A DNA stretch of 64,000 bases from an uncultured Chitinophaga sp. (GTDB taxonomy: Bacteria; Bacteroidota; Bacteroidia; Cytophagales; Cyclobacteriaceae): assembly GCA_902168205.1 (NCBI GenBank), contig CABHOK010000002.1, positions 558,001 to 622,000 on the forward strand. Reading direction: 5' to 3'. A model generated the notes under the pieces. The model had not been told where the DNA came from. It saw only the letters and a program-made list of their open reading frames with translations, and made no database searches. Position 1 is the first letter of the stretch. Each line of letters begins with the position of its first letter. Below, piece by piece: positions 35,514-45,325 of the stretch. The position numbers and the translations under genes are program-made.

Positions 35514-37703
35514 ATGTTTACACAGTTGCGCGTTTTTCTAACGTACCTTCCCAAAGCACTCTGGCTCTATGCACCCGGATTGATATCCGTTATGGCCGCA
35601 TATTTCCTGCTGATGAAATTGCCGCAGGGACAAGACCTGATCATTCAGCTTGGTGAATACCCGGGACCTTTTGTGTTTTCAACGGTAGGGGTACTGGTCT
35701 GGTCGTTCTTCGTGTGGTATAGTTCCAAGCTGGTGAGCTATATGAAAGTGAATAAAGGCGTTACGATACCAGCAATTTTTTACCGGCATGTGCCGCGCCT
35801 GCTCGGTTACAATGCACTGGTTATGCTGCAGATGGGTATACTGGCGTTGCCAACCATGCTCGATCTTTCTGCAGGCTATATTCTTTGCTTCATGCTGCTG
35901 CACAATACGCTATATTTTTTGCTGAGTCACTTCTGGACGGAAGGGTATACTTACCCGGTAACCAAGTGGCTGATCATACTTATCGTGTTGAGTAAAATTG
36001 TTTTGATGTTCTGGCTATGCTGGGCACACCGTGACGTTGAACCATTTTTGAGACACCAGTTTTACTTACCCATCATCGGTCTCGGACTTTTTCTATTGGA
36101 GATACTCCTCGTGCGGTTCTATATTCTTCGCAGAAGGTATATCAATGAGAAAGAAAAGAATGATCGCATTGATGATCAGGAGTGTGATTACGTTCGGTTC
36201 ATGGGACGCGAAGTATTGAAAGTACCCAAATCATCACATCGTATCGAACAGCTATATTTCACAACGTTTAACATCGTTGCATTGATTGGTGGACTGGTTT
36301 TTACCTGTACTATATTCTTTGTCGGAGTGGCTGATCGTATCGGCCCTCTTGCGTTTGCGTTACTTACGTTTGGTGTACTGGTGGGGTTGGCAAACCTCGT
36401 AGGCTATCAATCCGTAAGACGAAATTTCAATTTTCATTTTCTCATCGTTCTCTGGATCATCATCATTGGCTGGTTTGATTTTGCCGAGCTATACCGTGTG
36501 CGCCTGGTGAAGACACGTAAGGAGAATATATATGGTGAACGCCCTGATCTCAAAACGTATTTCAACCGGTGGATACAAGACCGTCAGGTAGACATAGCGC
36601 AGTCAACAGAGTTCCCGGTATACATTATTCTGTCCGATGGAGGTGCATCACGGTCGGGCTACTGGGTGGCTTCTGTACTGGCTTCGTGGGAAGATCTTCC
36701 CGGCAGAGATACTACGCAGGTCTTTTCCAACCACCTGCTTTGTTTGTCTGGTACATCCGGAGGGAGTGTAGGCAATGTTACGTTCTATGCGTTGCTGAAA
36801 AACAAACAGCATAACCGTGAGCTAAAACTTACCAAACGTGCTCAGGAATTCTTAAGTACAGATTTTCTTACGTACTGTATTGCACATTACTTTGGTTCTG
36901 ACCTGATGCGCCATGTTGTGCCGATACATTTTACCGATCGTGCTGCTGCATTGGAGAAAGTCATGGAGCATGCGTCAGATTCGTGTCTCGAAGGTGCGTT
37001 CCGAAAACCGCTGAGCGAAGTGATGGATGTTTCTGGTAAATTACCGATTCTCTTTTTGAACACTACCGAGGTGCAAGGCGGTAGCCCGGCCGTTGTAAGC
37101 TCTGTAAAATTGACAAGTTTCAGTAATCGTATGGATGTGTTAACGGAGATAGACTCAACGGGCAAAGATGGTTACGGAGACATCCGGTTAAGCACGGCCA
37201 CTATATTGAGTGCACGCTTTCCCTATATCTCACCGGCAGGAAGTATACGGAATTATTACTTTGTTGATGGCGGCTACTTTGATAATTCGGGAGCCGGTGT
37301 AGTACACGAAATGCTACAGGAACTTCAACGCGTGATGGAGGAGGACACAGTATATAAACCGCTCTACGATAAACTGAAATTTCATTTGGTACATGTTACC
37401 AACACACCGTTGGATTCTGCTGAGCTGAAAACGATTCACCCGCTCACCAATGATATAGGGGCGCCTTTGCTTACCGTATTGAATACCTATAGCTCGCAGA
37501 CAACCGTAAACGATCAGCGCCTCATCAACTACTTCCGCGAACGCGATAACATGGTGATCGATCCGGATATAAATCTGTATAAAGATTATAAGAGCAATGG
37601 TATAAAACGCGACAGTGTTCATTACCCGATGAACTGGGTTATCTCCGATTACAATCTTCAGCGTATGAACAAGCGACTCCGCCAGGAGTTTAATGGAAGG
37701 TAA
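35514..37703 (+). CDS. Patatin-like phospholipase with N-terminal membrane domain
   Basis: 729 residues. The first half contains about eight hydrophobic helices (residues 15-330). The second half is a patatin-like hydrolase: an oxyanion-type DGGASRSG (about 375), the nucleophile S415 in LSGTSGGS, and the catalytic Asp D585 in FVDGGYFDNSG. The Ser-Asp dyad hydrolyses acyl esters of phospholipids. The membrane anchor would hold the enzyme at the inner membrane. The physiological lipid is unknown. It is monocistronic, closed by a hairpin terminator. Confidence 0.88.
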   Translation: MFTQLRVFLTYLPKALWLYAPGLISVMAAYFLLMKLPQGQDLIIQLGEYPGPFVFSTVGVLVWSFFVWYSSKLVSYMKVNKGVTIPAIFYRHVPRLLGYNALVMLQMGILALPTMLDLSAGYILCFMLLHNTLYFLLSHFWTEGYTYPVTKWLIILIVLSKIVLMFWLCWAHRDVEPFLRHQFYLPIIGLGLFLLEILLVRFYILRRRYINEKEKNDRIDDQECDYVRFMGREVLKVPKSSHRIEQLYFTTFNIVALIGGLVFTCTIFFVGVADRIGPLAFALLTFGVLVGLANLVGYQSVRRNFNFHFLIVLWIIIIGWFDFAELYRVRLVKTRKENIYGERPDLKTYFNRWIQDRQVDIAQSTEFPVYIILSDGGASRSGYWVASVLASWEDLPGRDTTQVFSNHLLCLSGTSGGSVGNVTFYALLKNKQHNRELKLTKRAQEFLSTDFLTYCIAHYFGSDLMRHVVPIHFTDRAAALEKVMEHASDSCLEGAFRKPLSEVMDVSGKLPILFLNTTEVQGGSPAVVSSVKLTSFSNRMDVLTEIDSTGKDGYGDIRLSTATILSARFPYISPAGSIRNYYFVDGGYFDNSGAGVVHEMLQELQRVMEEDTVYKPLYDKLKFHLVHVTNTPLDSAELKTIHPLTNDIGAPLLTVLNTYSSQTTVNDQRLINYFRERDNMVIDPDINLYKDYKSNGIKRDSVHYPMNWVISDYNLQRMNKRLRQEFNGR

Positions 37704-37723
37704 CGATATAATGATAGCGTTTT

Positions 37724-37759
37724 AAGTATATATACGGATGTATATATACTTATTTTTTT
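37724..37759 (+). terminator. Terminator of the patatin-like gene
   Basis: Perfect 12-bp arms aagtatatatac (37724-37735) and gtatatatactt (37740-37751) with a GGAT loop, followed by ATTTTTTTA. An AT-only stem of this kind is unusual but is well placed 21 bp after the stop codon. Confidence 0.7.
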
Positions 37760-37950
37760 ATGTACAGGTCTGTGTAAATCTCCTCTTGATATAGGCACTT
37801 CGCGCCACCTAGCTTTGGTATAACACAGCCGGAAGTATAGGTGTTGATTGCGCGTACGAGGTATAGAAAGGTGTACTTCCGTTGTCCCTGGCAAATATAC
37901 CACTTTAACGTTACATCTGTTTAAACATTATTAACCTTTATCTATACCCT

Positions 37951-39336
37951 ATGAGAAAACGCTTACCATTTTTTCTTATGATGCTCTTTTTATGGAGTAT
38001 ATCCTGTGATGAAGAAGCGCCTGTGTCGCAACAGGAAGAACCAAAAATCACGATTACGGATATTGATCATGAGCCCGATGTCCAGCAATTGTTACCGAAG
38101 TTAAAGAGCAAGTCTGTTAATAGCAGAGTGAGCAGTCTGGAGATGACCGGTGCATTTTATAAGTATGAAGAGCCCGACAGCGGTATTCTGAACTATACCG
38201 TTCCGTTGGCCGATGACTCTCCCGAGTACTTTGAAAACCTGATACTTTTCAAACGTGACGGTGGTTTTTATGGATATATATACCGCTATATTTCCGATGG
38301 AACGCAGGGATCAGATGAATCATTTCGCGGTGTATTGCAGCAATTTGATCTCGAAGGAAATCAGGTTGCCGAATTTTCAGTCCCGCTGACTTCAGACAGT
38401 ATAGTTGCGAATGGAAGAAAGTACCTGTGTGTCAAGAGTGTTGATCAAACCTGCCGGAACATCTATAAAACAATAAAAGTTACCGATTATCCCTGCCACT
38501 GCCAGTACGACCAGAAAACAGTCGTAGACAGAATATGCACCATAACCATTACGCAGGGCATGTGCGATGACCTATCTGGAGGCGGTAGCAGTTATCTTGG
38601 TAGTGGCACAGGCAACTCATCTGCCGGAGGTGGCGGAAATGTTTCCGACAATGGTGGTAAGAGTACGGTGGTAATAGCGCCTGGCAAAAATCAACCCTAT
38701 ATAAAAGAAACCTGTGCGCATTGTATTGAGAACCAGCTGAAGGATCCATGTTTGAGGAACGTGGCGGATAAGGTGCTTGATCCGCAGTTGGCAAGTAAGT
38801 ATAATAGATTAATTCTGGACATGTTTAATAAAACTGATAAAGTGAATCTTATTATAAGAGAAAGTGATGCCGAGGATATGAAGGAACCTAAGAAGAAAGG
38901 GGCAAATGGATGGACAGAACCGGTAGAATCGCATAACGGCATAGTGGATATTATTATAGAATTGAATGCAGAAAAGCTCAATAGCAATGTTTCGCAAGAG
39001 TATATCGCATCTACGATATATCATGAGGCCTTTCATGCTATAGTTCATTATTTTGATAAGGATAAGTGGTTTTTTCTCCAAAACACTCCTACAGATGATC
39101 ATATCGCGATCTTTTATAATTACTTAGATCTAATTGCATCTGCGCTTCAAAAAGCATATCCTAACCTAACTTTGCGTGAAGCTCAGGGACTTTTATTGAA
39201 GGGAATGATGAAATATGAAAAAGATTGGGATGCTTTATTTAATAAAATTCTTGCTAGAAAGAACTTCACTAAAGAACAAATTGATATAATAGAAAAGCGT
39301 TATGAAAGCAACACTTCAGGAACGTCTTGTGATTAA
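37951..39336 (+). CDS. Secreted lipoprotein with C-terminal HEXXH metallopeptidase-like domain
   Basis: 461 residues. The lipoprotein signal has lipobox SISC with the Cys near residue 19. A beta-rich N-terminal domain (about 30-200) ends in a Cys-rich part (YPCHCQYDQ), then a Gly/Ser linker (about 208-245, GGGSSYLGSGTGNSS). The C-terminal domain (about 255-455) has HEXXH at H358-E359-x-x-H362 in YHEAFHAIVHYF; a third ligand may be the His in PTDDHIAIF. DNA becomes clearly more AT-rich from about 38.8 kb, within this C-terminal part. A conserved front, a linker and a compositionally different tail resemble polymorphic-toxin architecture. It is followed at 10 bp by a small lipoprotein gene. Substrate and role are unknown. 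Confidence 0.72.
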   Translation: MRKRLPFFLMMLFLWSISCDEEAPVSQQEEPKITITDIDHEPDVQQLLPKLKSKSVNSRVSSLEMTGAFYKYEEPDSGILNYTVPLADDSPEYFENLILFKRDGGFYGYIYRYISDGTQGSDESFRGVLQQFDLEGNQVAEFSVPLTSDSIVANGRKYLCVKSVDQTCRNIYKTIKVTDYPCHCQYDQKTVVDRICTITITQGMCDDLSGGGSSYLGSGTGNSSAGGGGNVSDNGGKSTVVIAPGKNQPYIKETCAHCIENQLKDPCLRNVADKVLDPQLASKYNRLILDMFNKTDKVNLIIRESDAEDMKEPKKKGANGWTEPVESHNGIVDIIIELNAEKLNSNVSQEYIASTIYHEAFHAIVHYFDKDKWFFLQNTPTDDHIAIFYNYLDLIASALQKAYPNLTLREAQGLLLKGMMKYEKDWDALFNKILARKNFTKEQIDIIEKRYESNTSGTSCD

Positions 39337-39346
39337 AATAGTGCGT

Positions 39347-39943
39347 ATGAAAAAGAATATAATCATAATTCTCTTAGCTCTGGTCTGTTGTTCTGAAAAC
39401 ACTTCAAAAAAGGATGCGACACTTCCCGAGTTTGTTGCAAATACCGGTATTGATGAAATACATGAAAGCATTAAGTATACTGTTTCAGAGTATGATTTTA
39501 GTGTCATTTTTTTCCGGAGAGATGATTCTAACCACAGTTGGTATAAGATGTTTTCCAAGAGAGTTGGCTACTGGGAAAAAATCGAGATTCGTCAAGTAAT
39601 GATAGACGAAGATCAGTTTAAAAAAGACCCAGACTATTATATATCTAGAGATATTACAACAAGAAAGCTATGCAGACCTGAAGAAGCTGAATCCTTTTTA
39701 AACAAATTGAAGGCCCTGGATGTATTTGAACTGCCTGAGGAGGACGTATTATTTAAAGATTGCAAGGATAGCGGTGTCGCCGATTTAGCAAGCATATATA
39801 TAGAGATAGTATCAGGTAATAAAGTGAGAGCTTTAAAATATTCAGGAGTTTACGAGTGCCCAAATGGAACGGAATGGGATCGAATCTATAAAATAGAAGA
39901 ACTCTTTGAAAAGGAATGGTTTGAAAATGAAAAAGGTAAATAG
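39347..39943 (+). CDS. Small hypothetical lipoprotein, partner of the metallopeptidase-like protein
   Basis: 198 residues from ATG 39347 (an upstream in-frame start would overlap the previous gene). The signal is MKKNIIIILLALVCC, with the lipid-modified Cys at 14 or 15. The mature protein is acidic with no known domain; its C-terminal half has a LFKDC motif, SIYIEIVSGNKVRALKY and YECPNGTEWDRIYKIEELFE. It is AT-rich like the tail of the preceding gene, which ends 10 bp upstream. A lipoprotein next to a secreted putative hydrolase with variable tail could be an immunity protein, but this is only inference. Confidence 0.65.
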   Translation: MKKNIIIILLALVCCSENTSKKDATLPEFVANTGIDEIHESIKYTVSEYDFSVIFFRRDDSNHSWYKMFSKRVGYWEKIEIRQVMIDEDQFKKDPDYYISRDITTRKLCRPEEAESFLNKLKALDVFELPEEDVLFKDCKDSGVADLASIYIEIVSGNKVRALKYSGVYECPNGTEWDRIYKIEELFEKEWFENEKGK

Positions 39944-40010
39944 GTGTTTCGGTTTCGAAGTATAGACTGTGTGAAAATGAATTGCCTGGTTGAACAAGAC
40001 AAATGGAATT

Positions 40011-40274
40011 ATGGTTTGGCCACCATTTTTTTTAGATAGCCTGCAACAGTATAACTTATTTACATTGCCCACTCAGAAGCAACTTATAAAGAAGTGCGGC
40101 TCGTTTACAGATGTTCTTGATGGAGGTGGCTATACTGTCGAGATCATTTCCGGATGGAAGATTCGTAGACAACACTATTTTATGCCTTATGAACAATATG
40201 AAAATTGTCCGGAGGTAATGGAGTGGTATTATGTGGATAGAATACAAAATCTCCTTGAATACCGATGGCAATAA
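40011..40274 (+). pseudogene. Truncated paralogue of the small lipoprotein
   Basis: An 87-codon fragment (an in-frame TTG at 39990 is also possible) whose sequence aligns with the C-terminal half of the preceding lipoprotein: FFLDSLQQYNLFTLP against FLNKLKALDVFELP, then a shared Cys, YTVEIISGWKIR against IYIEIVSGNKVR, and MEWYYVDRIQNLLEYRW against EWDRIYKIEELFEKEW. It lacks the signal peptide and N-terminal half, so I read it as a partial duplicate. If translated it would be cytoplasmic. Confidence 0.6.
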
Positions 40275-40293
40275 GTGATTCAGTGAACTATGA

Positions 40294-40449
40294 AATAACT
40301 GGGGGTCTTCTTCTACAATTATAGCAAGAGGTCTCAGTGTGGTTACTTTCAAAAAGTTTGATGCGAAGTCTGGAAATCCGGGTGTCTCCCATACACTCAT
40401 TTACTATACACAGGTGGATAGCAGATACACGCTATCCACTACCTTCTAA
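40294..40449 (+). pseudogene. Possible remnant reading frame
   Basis: A stop-to-stop frame of about 50 codons without an ATG (contains GLSVVTFKKFDAKSGNPG and SHTLIYYTQ) that reads like the end of an extracellular protein. It includes a hairpin, gtggatagc / gctatccac (40414-40439). It could be the leftover of another variable tail, or chance. The rest of the gap to 40585 shows only a poor -7 match, AATCTTTG (40507-40514). Confidence 0.25.
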
Positions 40450-40585
40450 CCTGTAGAGGGTATATACCTGTCACTGGGTAAGGGTATTCTTCTGAAGAGT
40501 AAGGCAAAATCTTTGTTTTCGTTGCGGAGCGAGTGAATATTTGCGGCTGTTAATTAAAAACCTACTATCAAGCAGTCGTAACCTC

Positions 40586-43039
40586 ATGAAATATCTTTAC
40601 TCCCTTTTATTTATACAAGTGCTTTTTTTTGCCGGCACATCAGCCTATGCGCAGAGCGGTAAGATTAAAGGTACCGTGAAAGATGCACAAGGCCAGGTGT
40701 TGCCGGGTGCCACGATACTCGTGGAAGACAACCGAACGGGTACATCATCCGATGCATCCGGAAATTTTGAAATCACGATCAAGCCAGGTCAATACAGACT
40801 CGCAGTGAGTATGGTTGGCTTCGAGACTATATATAGCGATGTTACTGTAACAGATGGTGAAGTAACGGTTGTTGATGCTCCGCTCACAGAGAGCAAGAAT
40901 GTATTGCAACAGGTTGAGATCATCGGAAGAAAAGAGCAATCGTATAAGAATACGTCTTCTTTTGTAGGCTCGAAGACTGAGTTGAATTCGAAAGACCTTC
41001 CGCAATCTGTATCGTTTATTACCAAAGAGCTTATCAGCGATCAGGGACAGATGCGTGTAGGGGAGGTGGTGAAGAATATGAGTGGGGTAAACCAGTTCAC
41101 GTTCTATGATGACATCACGATCCGTGGTTTTCGTATCAACGGTCAGAGCAACACACAACTTCTGAACGGTCTGCGTACATCTTCCGGTTTCTGGAAGCAG
41201 CCGTTGGCGAACTATCTCGAGCGTGTTGAAGTATTGAAAGGTCCTTCATCAGCACTTTTCGGAAATGCTTCTCCGGGCGGTGTATTAAATCGCGTTACTA
41301 AAAAGCCGCTGGACTACAATCGTAAGTCTCTTGATTTTTCATTTGGCAGTTTCAATACGTTCCGTGCCCTCGCAGACTTTACTGGTCCGATGAACACCGA
41401 GCGTACCTTACTATACCGATTAAATATAGGCTATGAAGATGCAAACTCATTCCGTGAGTTACAGTTTGACAAGAACCTGGTAATTGCTCCGTCCGTGTCA
41501 TTTTTACCAACGGAAAAGACACGTCTGAACTTCGACATCATCTACAATCAATCCAACAGCAGGCTCGATCGCGGACAGGCTGTAAATACCAACGATCTAT
41601 ACTCAACACCTACATCCCGTGCATTGAGTTCAGCAAATGATTATCTCAACGAGAATACCTATAACATTTCGGCTTCACTCAATCATTATTTCACAGAGAA
41701 GTTATCGGTTACGCTGGCGTATCTGAAGACAGGTTATAACGAAGATCTGCTCGAGCACCGCAGTGCCAATGGGTATGCTGTGGATGGCGACAGTGCTATT
41801 ATTGAAGACAAAGTGGCGATGCAGGTTTTCCAGCGCAAACGCAGACGCTATATTGATAACGTATCGGTATTCTTTAACTATGCCGCTACAACGGGTGCCC
41901 TGGAGCACAAAATGCTGGTCGGCTATGATTACTCACAAGACCAGGTTCCTACAGGCGGTTCGCAGCTAACAGCGAGTGGCTACCGCAATGCTGCCAATAA
42001 TGGATTTATAGCGACCTACAACCCTGCGAAGAAATCGAATTACCTGTTGGATAAAGATGGTAATCCGGTACCGAATGCAGCGCACTTTAATTTATCAGAT
42101 CCTATCGGTTCACAATTATTAAAAGACATCAGCAAGTATTTCTTTACACCGCGTTCGTTCGATCCTACATTCTATGAATTGCATGGTATATATGCGCAGG
42201 ACCTGATCAAGCTCGGTAAATTTCAGGCATTGCTGGGCTTCCGTTATGAGAAGTATATAGACAAAGAAAATTACCTGAAGGCCACCGAGAAGAAAGTAAG
42301 ACAGGAAGCATTCCTGCCGCGTGTCGGACTGGTATACGAGTTACTGCCACAGATCAACCTGTATGGAACTTATGTGGAAGGTTACAATCCACAAACGGCT
42401 TCGTCTATTTCGAATCCCAATGCAGGTGGTCCGTTTGATCCACTCATGAGCAACATGTTTGAAGCCGGGGCGAAGAGCGAATGGTTCAATAAGCAATTGG
42501 CGGTGACGGTAGGTGTATATCGCATCGAGCAGAAGAATACACTATATAATGCAAGCGATGCTACCAACCCGGACCTCTTGAGACAAGTTGGTAAAGAATT
42601 ATCAAAAGGTATTGAGTTTGATGCCGTGGGTCACATCACACCAAACTGGAGCATACTGGCTACCTATTCTCACAACGTAGCACATATTACAGAGAGTCCT
42701 GTGGAAGCAGAAGTTGGTCGTCAGAAACCGAACGCACCTAAAAACACGGCGAGCATCTGGACACGTTATTCGATTTCACACGGTGCATTTGAAGGACTCG
42801 GCTTTGGTCTCGGTTCTAACTATGTAGACGAGCGTGTGCTGAGTATTAACGCCAATCAAACTGTGCCAAGCTATATATTGGTTGATGCCGGACTTTACTA
42901 CACGGTAAATAAAGTTCGCGTACAATTCAATATGAATAATATCTTTGACAAAACGTACTGGGTGGGCGGATATGATTACGTTCGTCTGTTCCCCGGTAAA
43001 CCAAGAAACTTTCTTGTAACAATAGGCTATACATTCTGA
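40586..43039 (+). CDS. TonB-dependent siderophore-type receptor
   Basis: About 817 residues from ATG 40586, which starts a clear signal peptide ending at AYAQS; the in-frame TTG at 40541 adds an unlikely extension. A carboxypeptidase-regulatory-like domain (about 25-105) is followed by the plug (SKDLPQSVSFITKELISDQG and VVKNMSGVNQF, ERVEVLKGPSSALFGNASPGG) and a barrel ending in LVTIGYTF with a terminal Phe. The layout with SLPQSVxVIT and GxVNxVTKKP matches the FhuA/FpvA siderophore group. The PepSY membrane protein encoded 16 bp downstream supports iron-siderophore uptake followed by cofactor reduction. Confidence 0.93.
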   Translation: MKYLYSLLFIQVLFFAGTSAYAQSGKIKGTVKDAQGQVLPGATILVEDNRTGTSSDASGNFEITIKPGQYRLAVSMVGFETIYSDVTVTDGEVTVVDAPLTESKNVLQQVEIIGRKEQSYKNTSSFVGSKTELNSKDLPQSVSFITKELISDQGQMRVGEVVKNMSGVNQFTFYDDITIRGFRINGQSNTQLLNGLRTSSGFWKQPLANYLERVEVLKGPSSALFGNASPGGVLNRVTKKPLDYNRKSLDFSFGSFNTFRALADFTGPMNTERTLLYRLNIGYEDANSFRELQFDKNLVIAPSVSFLPTEKTRLNFDIIYNQSNSRLDRGQAVNTNDLYSTPTSRALSSANDYLNENTYNISASLNHYFTEKLSVTLAYLKTGYNEDLLEHRSANGYAVDGDSAIIEDKVAMQVFQRKRRRYIDNVSVFFNYAATTGALEHKMLVGYDYSQDQVPTGGSQLTASGYRNAANNGFIATYNPAKKSNYLLDKDGNPVPNAAHFNLSDPIGSQLLKDISKYFFTPRSFDPTFYELHGIYAQDLIKLGKFQALLGFRYEKYIDKENYLKATEKKVRQEAFLPRVGLVYELLPQINLYGTYVEGYNPQTASSISNPNAGGPFDPLMSNMFEAGAKSEWFNKQLAVTVGVYRIEQKNTLYNASDATNPDLLRQVGKELSKGIEFDAVGHITPNWSILATYSHNVAHITESPVEAEVGRQKPNAPKNTASIWTRYSISHGAFEGLGFGLGSNYVDERVLSINANQTVPSYILVDAGLYYTVNKVRVQFNMNNIFDKTYWVGGYDYVRLFPGKPRNFLVTIGYTF

Positions 43040-43055
43040 TTTTATAGATATAGAC

Positions 43056-44261
43056 ATGGTAAAAGCAGTTCTTCTTTTTCTTCATCGGTGGCTTGGTATT
43101 ATCAGCGGGCTTGTTGTATTCGTGGTTAGTATAACCGGTGCCATCTTTGTTTTTGAAGAAGAACTGTTCCGTGTATTTCACCCGGATATAGTGTATGTTA
43201 CTCCGGGCAAAACGTTGCGTGATATTAACGATCTTAAGGCTATTGCACAGAACACAATTGGTGCGGATAAAAATGTTAATGTTGTATTTATACCAGGTTC
43301 ATCCGATCGCGCGTATTGCTTCTCTGCATTCGAACGGGATGCCAAGAGCAAAAGCATCTGGGACAAGGATGAGATTGCATACTACTACCAGGTTTTTGTA
43401 AATCCTTATACCGGTGCTGTAACAGGTGTAGTAAATAAGGAGACCGAATTCTTTTATGCTACAAGACGCATTCACCAGAACCTGATGCTGAGACGCGACA
43501 TCGGTAATATGATTGTCGGTACATCTACGCTTATCTTCCTCTTCATTCTCATCAGCGGTATTGTATTGTGGTGGCCACAACGCATTGCTCAATGGAAACA
43601 GCGTTTCGTAGTAAAATGGAAGGCGCGCTGGAGAAGGGTAAATTATGACTTGCACAGTGTAGTTGGTTTCTATGTATTTCTGATCGCGATGCTGATTGCC
43701 ACCACAGGTTTGGTGTGGTCGTTCGACTGGTGGGAGAATGGTATCTATGCCATGCTGGGTTCATCCAAGAAAGACGCTGCCTTCCTTACGCAGCGCGACA
43801 CTACGTATACCGCTACCAACCAGGGTATAACACGCGCCTGGAAAGATGCACTGAAGCGATACGAGAAAGGCTTTGAACGCATCACACTAAACTTTCCGAC
43901 CAAAAAGAATAACCGGGTAGGAGCGTTTGTACACTATGACGGTTCTTCTGCCTGGACTGACAGTGACTATATATATTACAACGGAGCTACCGGTAACGTT
44001 CAGCAAGCTATACTACAGGATGACAAGAGCACCGGTATGAAGTGGCGAAACACAAATTATTATATACATACCGGTAAACTATACGGCTGGCCAACCCAGA
44101 TATTGGCGGTGATTGTAAGCCTGGTGTGTGCGTCATTACCCGTTACCGGAGTAATTCTATGGGTGGGAAGAAAGAATAAAAAGCAGGTGCCGGCATCGCC
44201 TCAGCCGGTTTCTGTAAAAACAAAACCGAGACCGCGTATAGCTTCGCGACAACTCACATGA
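43056..44261 (+). CDS. PepSY-associated transmembrane protein (putative siderophore reductase)
   Basis: 401 residues of the PepSY_TM family. It has four membrane helices: LHRWLGIISGLVVFVVSITG near the N-terminus with a conserved His, a pair around residues 145-172 and 205-230 (LHSVVGFYVFLIAMLIATTG), and one near 350-375. PepSY repeats lie in the large periplasmic loops. Members next to TonB receptors are thought to act as inner-membrane ferric-siderophore reductases. It ends with a short basic tail. Operonic with the receptor gene. Confidence 0.9.
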   Translation: MVKAVLLFLHRWLGIISGLVVFVVSITGAIFVFEEELFRVFHPDIVYVTPGKTLRDINDLKAIAQNTIGADKNVNVVFIPGSSDRAYCFSAFERDAKSKSIWDKDEIAYYYQVFVNPYTGAVTGVVNKETEFFYATRRIHQNLMLRRDIGNMIVGTSTLIFLFILISGIVLWWPQRIAQWKQRFVVKWKARWRRVNYDLHSVVGFYVFLIAMLIATTGLVWSFDWWENGIYAMLGSSKKDAAFLTQRDTTYTATNQGITRAWKDALKRYEKGFERITLNFPTKKNNRVGAFVHYDGSSAWTDSDYIYYNGATGNVQQAILQDDKSTGMKWRNTNYYIHTGKLYGWPTQILAVIVSLVCASLPVTGVILWVGRKNKKQVPASPQPVSVKTKPRPRIASRQLT

Positions 44262-44400
44262 ACCTTTCAACAGGTTTTATATCCATCGTTCCCTTTTTAT
44301 ATCCTTTAGGCCCCAACTCACTATTGTTCATTTCGTACTGCCGGCAGGCAATAACCCCCGTCATGCTTTTTTCTCCTGCCATACTGCGTGCAAATATCTA

Positions 44401-44419
44401 TTTGAATTTTATAATTTTG
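44401..44419 (+). promoter_or_regulatory. Putative promoter of the efflux AraC regulator
   Basis: TAATTTTG (44412-44419) matches the -7 consensus exactly and ends 4 nt before the ATG, so the mRNA would be leaderless or nearly so. It lies in tttgaattttataatttt (44401-44418), an 18-bp word that recurs exactly at 45326-45343 just after the gene. Confidence 0.45.
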
Positions 44420-44423
44420 CAGC

Positions 44424-45323
44424 ATGCAGAGAAGCGAGACTTTGGCAGACTTTTACAAGCGCTATCCGGCCATCTATCAAACACAACCCGGGGCAGTGCC
44501 TCATCAGGCTTTGGGGGCGTTTAATGTAAACTCGCGCGATTCATGCAATCGCTATGCTCCGTATAACCGGAGAGACTATTATAAGATATCGCTGATCATC
44601 GGGCAGGGTAATCTATACTATGCCGATAAAACCATTGAGATCGATCGTACGGCATTGGTATTCTTTAATCCGCAGGTGCCCTATGCCTGGGAGGCAACAT
44701 CCGAAAAACAAGGCGGATACTTTTGTCTGTTCACGGCAGACTTTATTCATGCCCAGGGAAATGTAAGCATCCTGGAGTCTCCGTTGTTCCAGATCGGGGG
44801 AAGCCCGGTATTCTTTATCGACAAGAAACAAGAGGTAGAACTGTGCGCAATCTTTGAAAAAATGCTCGCAGAGCGCGATTCAGAGTATATATATAAGTAT
44901 GACTTGCTGCGTACCTATGTGAACCTCGTTATCCACGAAGCGATGAAGTTCCGTCCGATGGATACACAGCATCATCATCCGAGTGCGTCTTCACGCATTG
45001 CGTCACTCTTTATTGAATTACTCGAGCGCCAGTTTCCGGTTGATTCCATCGAGCATTCACTGAAACTGCGCACGGCAAATGACTACGCCAGCCACCTTTC
45101 TATTCATCCGAATCACTTGAACCGTGCCGTACGCGATGTTACCGGAAAGACAACCACCGAGCACATCACCGGCAGAATTGTGAAGGAAGCCAAGGCATTA
45201 TTGATGCATACCGACTGGAGTGTTGCCGAGATTGCCTATTGTCTGGGCTTTGAATATCCGGCCTACTTCAACAATTTTTTCAAGAAACAGACAACGCTAA
45301 CGCCACGTTCGTTCCGGAAGTAA
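44424..45323 (+). CDS. AraC-family transcriptional regulator of the efflux operon
   Basis: 299 residues. An N-terminal cupin-like sensor (about 45-130, with YYKISLIIGQGNLYY and LVFFNPQVPYAW) and a C-terminal double helix-turn-helix (about 190-298, with LSIHPNHLNRAVRDVTGKTT and VAEIAYCLGFEYPAYFNNFF). This group often sits next to RND efflux genes and controls them. Here it lies upstream of and co-oriented with the TolC-RND-MFP operon. Confidence 0.92.
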   Translation: MQRSETLADFYKRYPAIYQTQPGAVPHQALGAFNVNSRDSCNRYAPYNRRDYYKISLIIGQGNLYYADKTIEIDRTALVFFNPQVPYAWEATSEKQGGYFCLFTADFIHAQGNVSILESPLFQIGGSPVFFIDKKQEVELCAIFEKMLAERDSEYIYKYDLLRTYVNLVIHEAMKFRPMDTQHHHPSASSRIASLFIELLERQFPVDSIEHSLKLRTANDYASHLSIHPNHLNRAVRDVTGKTTTEHITGRIVKEAKALLMHTDWSVAEIAYCLGFEYPAYFNNFFKKQTTLTPRSFRK

Positions 45324-45325
45324 TG

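Noticed and set aside
40056-40400. Minus-strand 114-codon frame over the lipoprotein fragment
   Set aside because: The plus-strand frame shows homology to the neighbouring lipoprotein; the minus frame shows none.
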